This document shows, piece after piece, positions 8,135-15,916 of a stretch of DNA of 32,610 nt. A program made the translations under genes and the position numbers. This stretch comes from CAJWKT01 sp964465375 (lineage in GTDB: Bacteria; Pseudomonadota; Gammaproteobacteria; Steroidobacterales; Rariloculaceae), in contig CAYXIJ010000024.1 of assembly GCA_964465375.1 (NCBI GenBank), forward strand, positions 1 through 32,610, in the 5' to 3' direction. Position 1 is the first letter of the stretch, and every line of letters starts with the position of its first letter. The notes under the pieces are model-generated. The model was not told the origin of the DNA, did no database searches, and was given only the letters and a program-made list of their open reading frames with translations.

Positions 8135-8722
8135 CTACCGTGAATGGACCTTCTTAAGGGCACCACGAATCAGGTCTTCTGTGGTAGCTTGGGGTGACCC
8201 AACCCCGCGAAGCATCTTCGTTACCTCCCCCGGGCGGTATCCCAGCTTAAGGAGTGCCTCATGGGCTTCGTTCTCGGCGCTTAAACTCCCCCCAGCTCCA
8301 TCTATTACCATGGCCTCATCCTTGGACAAACGATCAGCCATTTCTACTATTAGCCGCTCGGCGGTTTTGCGCCCAATACCAGGAACCCGGGTTAAAGAAA
8401 TAACGTCCTTACTTAACACACACTGACGAAAACCCCCTACGGTAATACCCGAAAGAATACCAAGAGCAATACGGGCACCGACTCCCGACACCTTAAGCAA
8501 GTTCCTAAAAAGTGCTCTTTCAGCCTCCGTGGAAAATCCGTACAAAAAATGTGCATCATCCCTCACAAGCTCGTGCGTAATCACAGTAAACTGCTTTCCA
8601 GTATCCGGTAAGCGTTCAAATGTAGACATTGGGGCTTCCAGCTCATAGCCAACCCCCCCAACCTCTAGTACCAGATGAGGCGGCCTTTTGCTGACCAGGG
8701 TACCTTTGAGAAAACCAATCAT
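8135..8722 (-). CDS. ruvA: Holliday junction DNA helicase subunit RuvA
   Basis: RuvA is the tetrameric junction-recognition subunit that loads RuvB. Starting at the ATG at 8722 the protein has 195 residues and begins MIGFLKGTLV, as RuvA proteins do. It then shows the OB-fold domain, the helix-hairpin-helix segments (KVSGVGARIALGIL and RVPGIGRKTAERLIVE) and the RuvB-binding C-terminal domain III. The longer open frame back to 8779 would add a Cys-rich 19-residue extension lying inside ruvC. I reject it because the ATG overlaps the ruvC stop as ATGA (8719-8722), the typical coupling arrangement. Confidence 0.96.
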   Translation of the reverse strand: MIGFLKGTLVSKRPPHLVLEVGGVGYELEAPMSTFERLPDTGKQFTVITHELVRDDAHFLYGFSTEAERALFRNLLKVSGVGARIALGILSGITVGGFRQCVLSKDVISLTRVPGIGRKTAERLIVEMADRLSKDEAMVIDGAGGSLSAENEAHEALLKLGYRPGEVTKMLRGVGSPQATTEDLIRGALKKVHSR

Positions 8723-9228
8723 GTCTGTGCCGCAACCTTTGCAATCACAGCCCGGGCGTGTCGGCTGTGAGCATGACAAAGCGCTACTGCCAATGCATCT
8801 GCGGCATCAGACTGGATCTCCTCGGATACCCCTAAAAGCATTTTAACCATGTGTTGCACCTGTAATTTGCTTGCATTACCCCGCCCCACAACCGATTTTT
8901 TTACATAACGGGCTGCATATTCGTAAACAGGTAAATCCGTATCAAATGTTGCAACAAGAGCAGCAGCCCTGGCCTGACCAAGCTTAAGGGCACTATCGGC
9001 ATTTCGATGAACAAACACACGCTCAACAGCAATCTCATCTGGACAATAAAGCTTTACCACCTTGGTAATCTCCCCAAATATCTGCCTCAACCGCGAAATA
9101 TGTTCGCCATCCGTCCGGATTCGGGCCCAGTGGACCAAGACCAGCTGATCTCCACAGATATCAACTAAACCTACTCCCGTCGTTCGAGATCCGGGATCAA
9201 TCCCAAGTATCCTAGTTTTTTGATTCAT
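8719..9228 (-). CDS. ruvC: Crossover junction endodeoxyribonuclease RuvC
   Basis: RuvC resolves Holliday junctions by symmetric cleavage. From the ATG at 9228 the protein has 169 residues, close to the family length of about 173. The four catalytic carboxylates are visible: Asp11 in LGIDPGS, Glu69 in IAVERVF, and Asp141 and Asp144 in SDAADALA. A longer frame from 9315 would add 29 residues inside yebC with no family support. The chosen ATG lies 16 bp after the yebC stop with AAGG upstream. The 4-bp overlap with ruvA couples the two. The order yebC-ruvC-ruvA-ruvB is standard in gammaproteobacteria. Confidence 0.96.
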   Translation of the reverse strand: MNQKTRILGIDPGSRTTGVGLVDICGDQLVLVHWARIRTDGEHISRLRQIFGEITKVVKLYCPDEIAVERVFVHRNADSALKLGQARAAALVATFDTDLPVYEYAARYVKKSVVGRGNASKLQVQHMVKMLLGVSEEIQSDAADALAVALCHAHSRHARAVIAKVAAQT

Positions 9229-9244
9229 CGCAGCCTTGCGCTCA

Positions 9245-9997
9245 TCAAAACGCCCCGAGGTGTTCTGCCACTTCTTGCGGAATATCTGCATTTGAATGCA
9301 CCTGCTGAACATCATCTAACTCTTCCAAGGCATCCAGAAGGTTCATAAAAGTTTCTGCCTGACCGGCACCCAAAAATGTATTAGCCGACGCACGCAAACC
9401 AAGTCCGGCCTCCTCGGGTTCAATTCCGGTACGGTCGATCGCCTGCTTGACGGTTTCAAAATCAGTCGGCTCTGTAAGCACTTCTACTCGCCCATCTGCA
9501 TTGGAAATCACATCAGCGGCACCACTCTCCACCGCTGCCTCCATAAGCTTCTCTTCATCGCAGTTAGCGGGATAAGTCAGGCACCCCTTCAGAGTGAAAA
9601 GATAGGCAACCGAGCCATCAGCCCCAACATTACCGCCGAATTTAGAGAATGTGTGACGTACTTCTGCCACAGTCCTATTGCGATTGTCCGTCAAGCAATC
9701 AACCATTACCGCAACCCCTCCGGGTCCGTAGCCCTCATAACGAACTTCCTCGTACTGGGCTCCATGTAGCTCCCCCGTACCGCGTTGGATAGCGCGACCG
9801 ATATTTTCTTTGGGAACGCTCTGCGCCTTGGCTTTATCTATCGCTGTACGCAGACGTGGATTCGAGGTGGGGTCACCACCATCTTCGCGAGCAGCCACCA
9901 TAATCTCGCGAATCAGTTTTGTGAAAAGCTTTCCTCGCTTGGCATCCTGAGCACCTTTTCTGAAGCGGATATTAGCCCATTTGCTGTGTCCAGCCAT
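9245..9997 (-). CDS. yebC: YebC/TACO1 family protein
   Basis: This is a full-length (250 residues) member of the YebC/PmpR family, starting with the universal MAGHSKWANIRFRKGAQDAKR. Members have been described as DNA-binding transcriptional regulators and more recently as ribosome-associated factors that relieve stalling on difficult motifs. The sequence alone does not decide between these roles. Family motifs such as YEGYGPGGVA and EVRHTFSKFGGNVG are intact. AGAGG lies about 8 nt before the ATG. The gene begins the run leading into ruvCAB and is preceded by a 253-bp gap containing a hairpin and a possible promoter. Confidence 0.95.
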   Translation of the reverse strand: MAGHSKWANIRFRKGAQDAKRGKLFTKLIREIMVAAREDGGDPTSNPRLRTAIDKAKAQSVPKENIGRAIQRGTGELHGAQYEEVRYEGYGPGGVAVMVDCLTDNRNRTVAEVRHTFSKFGGNVGADGSVAYLFTLKGCLTYPANCDEEKLMEAAVESGAADVISNADGRVEVLTEPTDFETVKQAIDRTGIEPEEAGLGLRASANTFLGAGQAETFMNLLDALEELDDVQQVHSNADIPQEVAEHLGAF

Positions 9998-10113
9998 TCA
10001 GCGAGCCTCTGGATAGCGGTTACTAATAGGTGACCTCCGGGGGGGGTTGAGAAAATACCTGAATCCCTTCTTGGCCGCTGCTTGGAATCGACACACAATC
10101 CCCTTCAAACCAT

Positions 10114-10145
10114 GACTGCCTGATACTCAAGCAGTCCATATAATA
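10114..10145 (-). promoter_or_regulatory. Hairpin/palindrome overlapping a possible yebC-ruv promoter
   Basis: Bases 10114-10136 form an inverted repeat. On the minus strand GACTGCTTGA pairs with TCAGGCAGTC around a 3-nt loop, 10 bp including one G-T. Immediately upstream on the same strand is TATTAT (10145-10140), a reasonable -10 element without a clear -35. A transcript starting there would begin inside the palindrome. It could therefore be an operator or a 5' leader hairpin. No T-run follows, so a lpdA terminator is less likely. The rest of the 9998-10250 gap shows no gene. Confidence 0.35.
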
Positions 10146-10250
10146 GCTGTATTTACTAGAACGAACACCACAAAGACTGCAATTTCGTCAAATCCTAATA
10201 TAGCGCGACAATATCCGCTCTACAGCACTTAAGATCCTTGTTTGCAACTT

Positions 10251-11681
10251 TCAGTTATTAGTCATATGGATTGCATTTCCATCTGCCGAGAGTGCTGCCT
10301 CGCGCAAGGCTTCCGTTAAGGTGGGGTGTGCATGCATAGTGCGCTGCAAATCTTCAGCGCTAGCAGAAAACTCCATAGCCAAAACTGCCTCAGCTATAAG
10401 CTCTCCAGCCAATGGCCCCACAATATGAACCCCTAATATTTCATCGTCATCCTGAGCAGCAATCAACTTAACTAACCCCTTGGACTGATCCATTGATTTA
10501 GCACGGCCGTTTGCAAGAAATGGAAAGGTCCCAACTTTGTAAGCAACTCCAGAAGCTTTAACTTCTGCTTCTGTCTGACCAACCCAGGAAACCTCTGGTG
10601 ATGTATAAATTACCGAAGGAATAATTTTGTAACTCACCTCGCTAAGTTTTCCGGCGATCAGGTCCGCAACCATCACACCTTCCTCCGTACCTTTATGGGC
10701 AAGCATTGGCCCTCGCACAACGTCTCCAACTGCCCATACCGTAGGCACTGCGGTCCGACAAGAGCTATCGACGCAAATGAATCCCTTGTCGTCCAACTCA
10801 ATTCCAGTACTCTCACCAAGCAAATTATCAGTAAAAGGTCGCCTACCAACACAGACAACCAGGCGGTCTACCTCAAGATCGTGACTCTCCCCATCAACCG
10901 TATAAGTAACTGTGACATCATTTTCGCCAATAGCTGTGCCGGTAACCCTAGCACCAAGGCGAATATCGAGACCCTGCCCTTTTAAGTGACGATGAGTCTC
11001 CCGCGCTACATCAAGATCGGCCATTGGGAGAAAATCCCTGAGTGCCTCAAGAATTACCACCTTAGAACCCAAGCGCCGCCAAACGCTTCCAAGCTCCAAC
11101 CCCACAACACCAGATCCGATTACACCCAGGCGCTCAGGAACCTCCTCAAACTCTAGCGCTCCCCATGAATCGACCACAAGTTTACCGTGCAATGGGGCCT
11201 CTGGAAGTGTCATCGGTATTGAGCCAGTTGCTAAAACAATGTTATCCCCGTATATCACTTCCCGCTTACCTTCCGCATCCGTCATCTCTACCGTAGTCCC
11301 ATCAATAAGACGACCGTGTCCTCGTATCGCTCTCACGCCGTTAGATTTCAGTAGCGCCTCAATGCCTCGCGTCAGTTGGCGGACTATATTCCCCTTGCGG
11401 GCTTGCATAACCCCAAGGTCAAGCCCAACCTTATCAATTACGACTCCATGCTCCTTGAACTCTGACTTGGATCGAAAATAGAGCTCCGATGACTCCAGGA
11501 GCGCCTTAGATGGAATGCATCCTGCATTAAGGCAAGTACCCCCATAACTGTGTCCACCATCCCTGTTTTTCCACTCATCAATACAAGCTACAGTTAGGCC
11601 ATTCTGGGCTGCACGGATCGAGGCCGGATAGCCTGCGGGGCCAGCGCCTATAACAATAACATCGTACTTATTCTCACTCAT
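10251..11681 (-). CDS. lpdA: Dihydrolipoyl dehydrogenase (E3)
   Basis: This FAD enzyme reoxidises dihydrolipoamide of 2-oxoacid dehydrogenase complexes and the glycine cleavage system with NAD+. The 476-residue protein has the FAD-binding GAGPAGYPAS (12-21), the redox disulfide Cys50/Cys55 in GGTCLNAGCIPSK, the NAD-binding GSGVVGLELGSVW, and the C-terminal catalytic HPTLTE (His452, Glu457). It resembles the E3 type used with 2-oxoglutarate dehydrogenase in Pseudomonas. No E1 or E2 gene is adjacent, so it is an orphan E3 here. Its leader is almost pure A/T and shows no Shine-Dalgarno sequence. The symbol is assigned by family and the exact paralogue is not certain. Confidence 0.93.
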   Translation of the reverse strand: MSENKYDVIVIGAGPAGYPASIRAAQNGLTVACIDEWKNRDGGHSYGGTCLNAGCIPSKALLESSELYFRSKSEFKEHGVVIDKVGLDLGVMQARKGNIVRQLTRGIEALLKSNGVRAIRGHGRLIDGTTVEMTDAEGKREVIYGDNIVLATGSIPMTLPEAPLHGKLVVDSWGALEFEEVPERLGVIGSGVVGLELGSVWRRLGSKVVILEALRDFLPMADLDVARETHRHLKGQGLDIRLGARVTGTAIGENDVTVTYTVDGESHDLEVDRLVVCVGRRPFTDNLLGESTGIELDDKGFICVDSSCRTAVPTVWAVGDVVRGPMLAHKGTEEGVMVADLIAGKLSEVSYKIIPSVIYTSPEVSWVGQTEAEVKASGVAYKVGTFPFLANGRAKSMDQSKGLVKLIAAQDDDEILGVHIVGPLAGELIAEAVLAMEFSASAEDLQRTMHAHPTLTEALREAALSADGNAIHMTNN

Positions 11682-11727
11682 ATATATAAATATTTATATT
11701 TCAATATTTTATAAAATTTAATTAATG
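11682..11727 (-). promoter_or_regulatory. Extremely AT-rich leader of lpdA
   Basis: The 46 bp between the cytochrome c stop and the lpdA ATG contain almost no G or C. They include several TATAAA/TATATT-like hexamers on the minus strand. No purine-rich ribosome binding site precedes the ATG. The segment may hold the lpdA promoter and give an unstructured leader for initiation without a Shine-Dalgarno sequence. This is inferred from composition only. Confidence 0.3.
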
Positions 11728-12261
11728 TTATTTAGTAATAGTATTATTGGTTTCTACCATCAGAAACCCGACCAGATCCTTTCTGTCTGTTTCTGACTTA
11801 AAGCCAGCAAAAGGCATAATTGTTCCCGGCAAAAACCTGGACGGCAAGGCCAACCAAGCTTCGAGCACCTCCGGAGTCCAAATAATCCCTGACTTCTGCA
11901 GGGCCTCTGAATAAACAAAATCCATGTGGCGTGCTGCTGGCTGTCCAAAAAATCCAAAAATATTCGGCCCAAGTCCGTGTTTCTCTCCTTGCCTAAAGGT
12001 ATGGCAAGCGAGGCACGAATTAGCAAGAATTTCTCCGTTTTTCATATCCACTTCAACGTAGCGGGCCTCTCTAAAATACTCCTCAGTCGATTTAATATTG
12101 TCAAAGTTAAAGTCCGTAGCAACTAACAATGGTGGCGCGCTCGCCTCCGAAGAGGTACCTCCCGAAGAATCGCTATCAAGGCTACATCCGGCTAGGAGAA
12201 CCAAATAGAGACCGGTTATGAAAAACAAAACCTTGGACGTAAAGTGCTCCACTAGTAACAC
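11728..12261 (-). CDS. Lipoprotein monohaem cytochrome c (class I)
   Basis: The 177-residue protein has a lipoprotein signal with lipobox LLAGC (Cys26), a Ser/Ala-rich linker, and one haem c site CLACH (Cys83, Cys86, His87). GPNIFGFFGQPAA follows, as in mitochondrial-type class I cytochromes c. The likely sixth ligand is Met149 in GTIMPFAGF. It is therefore a membrane-anchored periplasmic electron carrier. Partners cannot be read from the sequence, but periplasmic redox enzymes of the neighbouring accessory genes are candidates. The frame starts at a GTG (12261), and a second GTG three codons in is possible. The upstream 12262-12429 gap holds no gene. Confidence 0.85.
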   Translation of the reverse strand: MLLVEHFTSKVLFFITGLYLVLLAGCSLDSDSSGGTSSEASAPPLLVATDFNFDNIKSTEEYFREARYVEVDMKNGEILANSCLACHTFRQGEKHGLGPNIFGFFGQPAARHMDFVYSEALQKSGIIWTPEVLEAWLALPSRFLPGTIMPFAGFKSETDRKDLVGFLMVETNNTITK

Positions 12262-12429
12262 CTGAATCTGTTATTCCGGCTCGGATTGTAAACGTCTGCT
12301 GGTGCAAGTGCAGTGTTTGTGCCCGAAAGTGGAAATCCTAATTCTTTCAATACCCTTAAATTCAGCTATAAAATGAAAATCAACGAACTTCTCTGGCTGC
12401 CTTCTTCGGCCTATACAAAAAAACCTCAG

Positions 12430-13353
12430 TCAAACACTACTAATCAGAGATCGCATTCGCTCCCGCGCTGCTGCATCTGGATAGCGGCCAAATGCAGTCA
12501 AAGCATTCTCCTGCATGTGTCTAGGGTTACTTGTCTCCGTCAGTACGCAGGTAACCGCTGGGTGGGCCAAAATATATTTCAAAGAAAACTGAGCCCAGCT
12601 CTTGCAATCAAACTCTGCTGCCCACTCCGGGACGGCCCTCCCCTCCAACCTTCCAAAATAGGCGCCATTCATAAATGGTCGATTGATGAGTACAGCAATA
12701 CCCAAATCCTGTGCCATTGGCAAAAGTCTTTCTTCTGCTCTGCGCTCAGTAATGGAGTAGTTAAGTTGTATGAAGTCAGGCTTTTCTTTTATAAGAAAAT
12801 TTTCTAGATTTGGATAAAGCTCATACTGGGAAACCGTAACTCCGATAAAACGGGCATCACCTGTGGCTTTCAGGTCTTGTAATGTTGGCCATTGAGTATC
12901 TACGTCGATAAGACTAAAAATTTGAGCTAAATCTATAACTTCCCTCTCGTATAAACGCTGCGTTAGGCGAAACTGAGCCAATCCCGCCTCCTTGCCTCTC
13001 TGGTCGATCTTTGTTGTTACGAAAAGTTTTTCATTGAAATTGGGGTCTGCTAAAACTTTCCCCACCCCTTCATCATTCTTTGTATCACGAGGCCATGTAT
13101 CAACAACACTTCCACCGTGACCCACCAGCATACGCAGAACGGCCGCTAATGGCTCTGTTCCTTTCGTTGCGATCTCGGCTACCACCTTGCTCGAACCGAG
13201 GCCTATCACTGGAAGACTCTCAGAGTGCCCTGGAATCTGCCTGACCGGCATTTGATTCTGCCCGAACGAACGAAAAGGCTTTAATCCTAATGCACCTAGG
13301 ACCGCAGCCAGAGCAAGAAAATCTCTGCGTGTAGAATTGGTTATCTTAGCTAT
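12430..13353 (-). CDS. Tat-exported aldo/keto reductase-like protein, apparent ATA start
   Basis: The conserved part (273 residues from the ATG at 13251) has aldo/keto reductase TIM-barrel features: VIGLGSS, a VVDT strand, FVTTK, and late-barrel FIQLNYS. The active site is degenerate. Asp51 and the Lys of TTK are present, but the usual Tyr after the Asp is replaced (DTWPRD) and the usual His is replaced by Asp (SLIDVD). Upstream of that ATG the same frame encodes a clear twin-arginine signal, STRRDFLALAAVLGALGL. It has no ATG, GTG or TTG before an in-frame TGA at 13359-13357. An ATA at 13353-13351, about 10 nt after AGAGG, would give a 307-residue preprotein. I chose it because the Tat signal must be translated to matter. 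A mutated ATG or sequencing error is the alternative. Confidence 0.7.
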   Translation of the reverse strand: MAKITNSTRRDFLALAAVLGALGLKPFRSFGQNQMPVRQIPGHSESLPVIGLGSSKVVAEIATKGTEPLAAVLRMLVGHGGSVVDTWPRDTKNDEGVGKVLADPNFNEKLFVTTKIDQRGKEAGLAQFRLTQRLYEREVIDLAQIFSLIDVDTQWPTLQDLKATGDARFIGVTVSQYELYPNLENFLIKEKPDFIQLNYSITERRAEERLLPMAQDLGIAVLINRPFMNGAYFGRLEGRAVPEWAAEFDCKSWAQFSLKYILAHPAVTCVLTETSNPRHMQENALTAFGRYPDAAARERMRSLISSV

Positions 13354-13475
13354 GCCTCAATTCCTCTCAGTAACGGCCCATAATTTACCTGATCGGCATT
13401 AACCGAAGTTAGCTCAAGGGCAAATACCAAATCTCTTTCTACTCTCTACCTGCTGCCAAAAAAAGCATGGGCAGT

Positions 13476-14585
13476 CTAATTACTCAATTTAACTGGTACC
13501 TCGTACTCATTTTCTGCATAACCCGCCGTGATGTAAAACCAAGCGCTCTCCATAGAGCACTCAGCCCGCAGTAGTGGTCGGTCTGTAACCTTTCCCCATT
13601 GATGACTCATGGTAACTGGCTCAGTCAAGTACTCTAGGTCAGTAACTGTAAATTCAAGGTTGAGCCGCATCCCACCATCAGACAGCCAGTAACGCTCAAG
13701 TAGATGCTTTCCTTCGCTCGAATCAATACCGATCCGGGTGCCCCAACGATCAGCTATAAAACCGGTTGTTTCAATAATTAATTCATCCCCCTCGAAGCGA
13801 CCAAACGATAGGCCCCTCTGACTCGATGTAGCCTCAGGAATGTCCTCATTGAGATAAATCACCCTCGGCTCGGGCCATAAATCCCGATCAATGATAATTC
13901 TGTCACTCCCTTCCCGTCGAAAATGGTAAGCCATGGGCATAAGCATGGCGCGTGGTGGCCCCGGATAAATGCAGTCATTCATTGGATTTTGTGACTCGTG
14001 AAAGCCCTCAACTAACTTTGCTCCTTTTTCGGTTAATGGCCAATCTGTAGGTGGTTCCCGGTAGGCGCTAAAACGACCGCCATCCGGCGCCATTCGGGTC
14101 CAATAACCACCTCCCGGAAATTCCTTCGCAGGAACAATTTGCTGGGGCAATCTTCCGCTAGAAATAACATCCCCCCCGGTTTGCTCGAGGTAAGCCTGCC
14201 TCTCGCTAGATGATGCAAACATCCGTGGACCATTTTCCTTTTGTGCCCAAGAAAGACCGGTATAGGGCCGGTTAGGGTCCCGATCATGACTTCCATGCCA
14301 TACGATGCTATCGCCCGACTTAAAGGTGTTTGCAGACCAGCCCAGACGGGAAAGTGATGGCGGGTTCAATGTTTCAATAGTGTACTGAGTCGAAACGCCC
14401 CCCGCTTGTACGACATCGACAATCAAATAAACATGGGGCACTTTCCAGAGATACTCAGAAACAGTACCGGTCAGAGTAACGGGCATATTGCGATCAAGAC
14501 TAGCGTGGGAATGATGTCCTTGCGCTACTAGAGGTAGCAAAACTGCGCTGGCAACAGCACTCATCATCAATTTGGGCCTATTCAT
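13476..14585 (-). CDS. Secreted DUF6152-domain B fusion protein
   Basis: The 369-residue protein has a Sec signal peptide predicted to be cut after Gly23, leaving a mature N-terminus HHSHAS. Residues of about 24-125 resemble DUF6152: LTGTVSEYLWKVPH, then LSRLGWSANTFKSGDSIVWHG. A linker follows. The C-terminal part from about 200 to 369 is a beta-rich domain (called domain B here) that also occurs alone in this window. It has a Cys in NDCIYPGPPR, the strand FGRFEGDELIIETTGF, and a last Cys in RAECSM. The fusion is one of two in the window. The function of neither domain is established. GAGGG about 10 nt before the ATG supports the start. The AKR-like gene lies 122 bp downstream on the same strand. 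Confidence 0.8.
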   Translation of the reverse strand: MNRPKLMMSAVASAVLLPLVAQGHHSHASLDRNMPVTLTGTVSEYLWKVPHVYLIVDVVQAGGVSTQYTIETLNPPSLSRLGWSANTFKSGDSIVWHGSHDRDPNRPYTGLSWAQKENGPRMFASSSERQAYLEQTGGDVISSGRLPQQIVPAKEFPGGGYWTRMAPDGGRFSAYREPPTDWPLTEKGAKLVEGFHESQNPMNDCIYPGPPRAMLMPMAYHFRREGSDRIIIDRDLWPEPRVIYLNEDIPEATSSQRGLSFGRFEGDELIIETTGFIADRWGTRIGIDSSEGKHLLERYWLSDGGMRLNLEFTVTDLEYLTEPVTMSHQWGKVTDRPLLRAECSMESAWFYITAGYAENEYEVPVKLSN

Positions 14586-14627
14586 GATTTAGGTACCCTC
14601 GCTACAGTCAGTGTATAAACTGAGGTT

Positions 14628-14633
14628 ATTATA
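14628..14633 (-). promoter_or_regulatory. Possible -10 element of the DUF6152 fusion gene
   Basis: A perfect TATAAT on the minus strand lies 42 bp before the ATG at 14585, in the gap between two divergent genes. No good -35 hexamer stands 16-18 bp upstream. For the plus-strand gene, TTGTCC (14713-14718) and TAAATA (14735-14740) at 16-bp spacing are a weak alternative pair. Confidence 0.3.
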
Positions 14634-14801
14634 ATCCAGAGTCCCCCTGTTTTCTTGGCCAAAAGGGCTATTTTGACGCCTGACTTGCACCTAAGATTCC
14701 CTAACTGGCTTTTTGTCCGCGCGCTCCTAGTATCTAAATATATTGAATGATGGGTGCTGAACAGCTACAGTTTTTGTATAAGTTGCCAACGGGGGGATAC
14801 G

Positions 14802-15203
14802 ATGAAATCAGCTCTAATTGCCATTGTGGCGGCACTAGCCACTAGCCTGATCGTGCTTCAGCTTACCAACCAGACTCAGGAAGTAAATCAGCCCGAGAAC
14901 GCTGCGCCAATCACCCTCAGCTTCACAGAAGAACTTCAACAGGATTCCTGGCTTAGGGGTATCAATCGAGATGGGTCGCCACGACCCGGCCCAGCGGATG
15001 ACGAAAAACCTCTAGTTGACGCTTCAAACTCAATGTGTTTTTTGACAAAGGTGGAAATACAAGGCATGGATGGCGCAGAAGATACTGCGAGCTGTGAAAT
15101 CTCAATTGATGAATTCACAAATTGGTGGCAAGTACACGCTATCCAGGGAGACGGAACGGATGCCTCCGTTGCATGCAACGCACGATGTCTTGTCTGGGAA
15201 TAG
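14802..15203 (+). CDS. Small exported hypothetical protein with four cysteines
   Basis: I do not recognise this gene. From the ATG at 14802, which follows a GGGGGG ribosome binding site, it encodes 133 residues. The N-terminus is an uncleaved anchor or signal (KSALIAIVAALATSLIVLQL). A polar Gln/Asn-rich stretch follows, then a compact C-terminal domain with four Cys in SMCFLTKVEI, TASCEIS, VACNARC and a central aromatic NWWQVHA. The even Cys count suggests two disulfides in the periplasm. A longer frame from 14754 is unlikely because it puts non-hydrophobic residues before the signal. It is followed after 50 bp by a DUF6152 gene with its own strong RBS, so the two are probably co-transcribed. 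Confidence 0.65.
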   Translation: MKSALIAIVAALATSLIVLQLTNQTQEVNQPENAAPITLSFTEELQQDSWLRGINRDGSPRPGPADDEKPLVDASNSMCFLTKVEIQGMDGAEDTASCEISIDEFTNWWQVHAIQGDGTDASVACNARCLVWE

Positions 15204-15253
15204 CTTGATTGCCGCTGTCAAAATAGAGGACTCGTAGACTAAGGAGCAATGCC

Positions 15254-15847
15254 ATGAAACACTTTGGCTCCGCCCTGCTTTGGGTGATGCTGGTGATAGC
15301 GATCCCAGTTTGGGCGCATCACAATGTACCAGCCGAATACGGTAGTTCTGCGACCCCCACTAACTATATAGAAGGACAAATTAGGGACGTAACCTGGGGT
15401 AACCCCCACATTTTTTTGAATATCACGACTACTGGCGGTGAGGTTTCCCCTGGGGAAAACTGGCGCTTGACCACCCACCCTATCAATGTAATGACCAATA
15501 CCTATGGATTTGAGGAAAGCGATTTTACCGAGGGGGACACCGTTCAGCTGTACGGTTGGTTTCATCTCCGCGGGCAACCTCTATTTCAAATTCGAGCTAT
15601 ATCTATCAATCAAGGTCCCATGCGCTCCACTCTACGATTCTCAGACCTTAGGGATATCCTTGATGGATCACTGCAGGCAAAAAAGATTACTCCTACTGAA
15701 CACATCAATGGAACCAGCCCGCAACGTGCCGGGGCTGAAACAGTTACTAGGCTAGCGGAAGTAGGCTATCTTGATGAAAACGGCAACGTGAACCTGCCTG
15801 ACTCCATTCTTTACCCGGAATATGCGGTTACCCCCAAAACCGATTAG
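15254..15847 (+). CDS. Stand-alone secreted DUF6152 protein
   Basis: The 197-residue protein has a Sec signal ending VWA, so cleavage after Ala21 gives a mature protein starting HHNVPAEYG. The DUF6152 pattern follows: IEGQIRDVTWGNPHIFL, a Trp-containing strand NWRLTTHPINVM, then FTEGDTVQLYG. The C-terminal 70 residues, with RFSDLRDILDG, are not domain B and are unlike the other copies. AAGGAG lies 7 nt before the ATG. Function is unknown. The position between the small Cys protein and a DUF1295 membrane protein suggests an envelope role. Confidence 0.8.
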   Translation: MKHFGSALLWVMLVIAIPVWAHHNVPAEYGSSATPTNYIEGQIRDVTWGNPHIFLNITTTGGEVSPGENWRLTTHPINVMTNTYGFEESDFTEGDTVQLYGWFHLRGQPLFQIRAISINQGPMRSTLRFSDLRDILDGSLQAKKITPTEHINGTSPQRAGAETVTRLAEVGYLDENGNVNLPDSILYPEYAVTPKTD

Positions 15848-15916
15848 CGGCTTCTCAGTCAGATCTCCCTAGCTAACGTGAAAACCTAAATGCCCCACGG
15901 GTAATCGGGCTGACAT

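Noticed and set aside
8723..8779. Longer RuvA start adding a Cys-rich 19-residue N-terminus
   Set aside because: It lies inside ruvC, has no RuvA family support, and the ATG at 8722 overlaps the ruvC stop as ATGA.
9229..9315. Longer RuvC start adding 29 residues inside yebC
   Set aside because: RuvC proteins begin just before the ILGIDPG motif; the ATG at 9228 fits length and spacing.
10251..12261. lpdA and cytochrome c as part of a 2-oxoacid dehydrogenase operon
   Set aside because: No E1 or E2 gene is adjacent and the cytochrome is a lipoprotein carrier unrelated to these complexes.
12313..12807. 164-codon plus-strand open frame overlapping the aldo/keto reductase 3' end
   Set aside because: Most of it is antisense to the AKR-like gene and the translation has no recognisable features.
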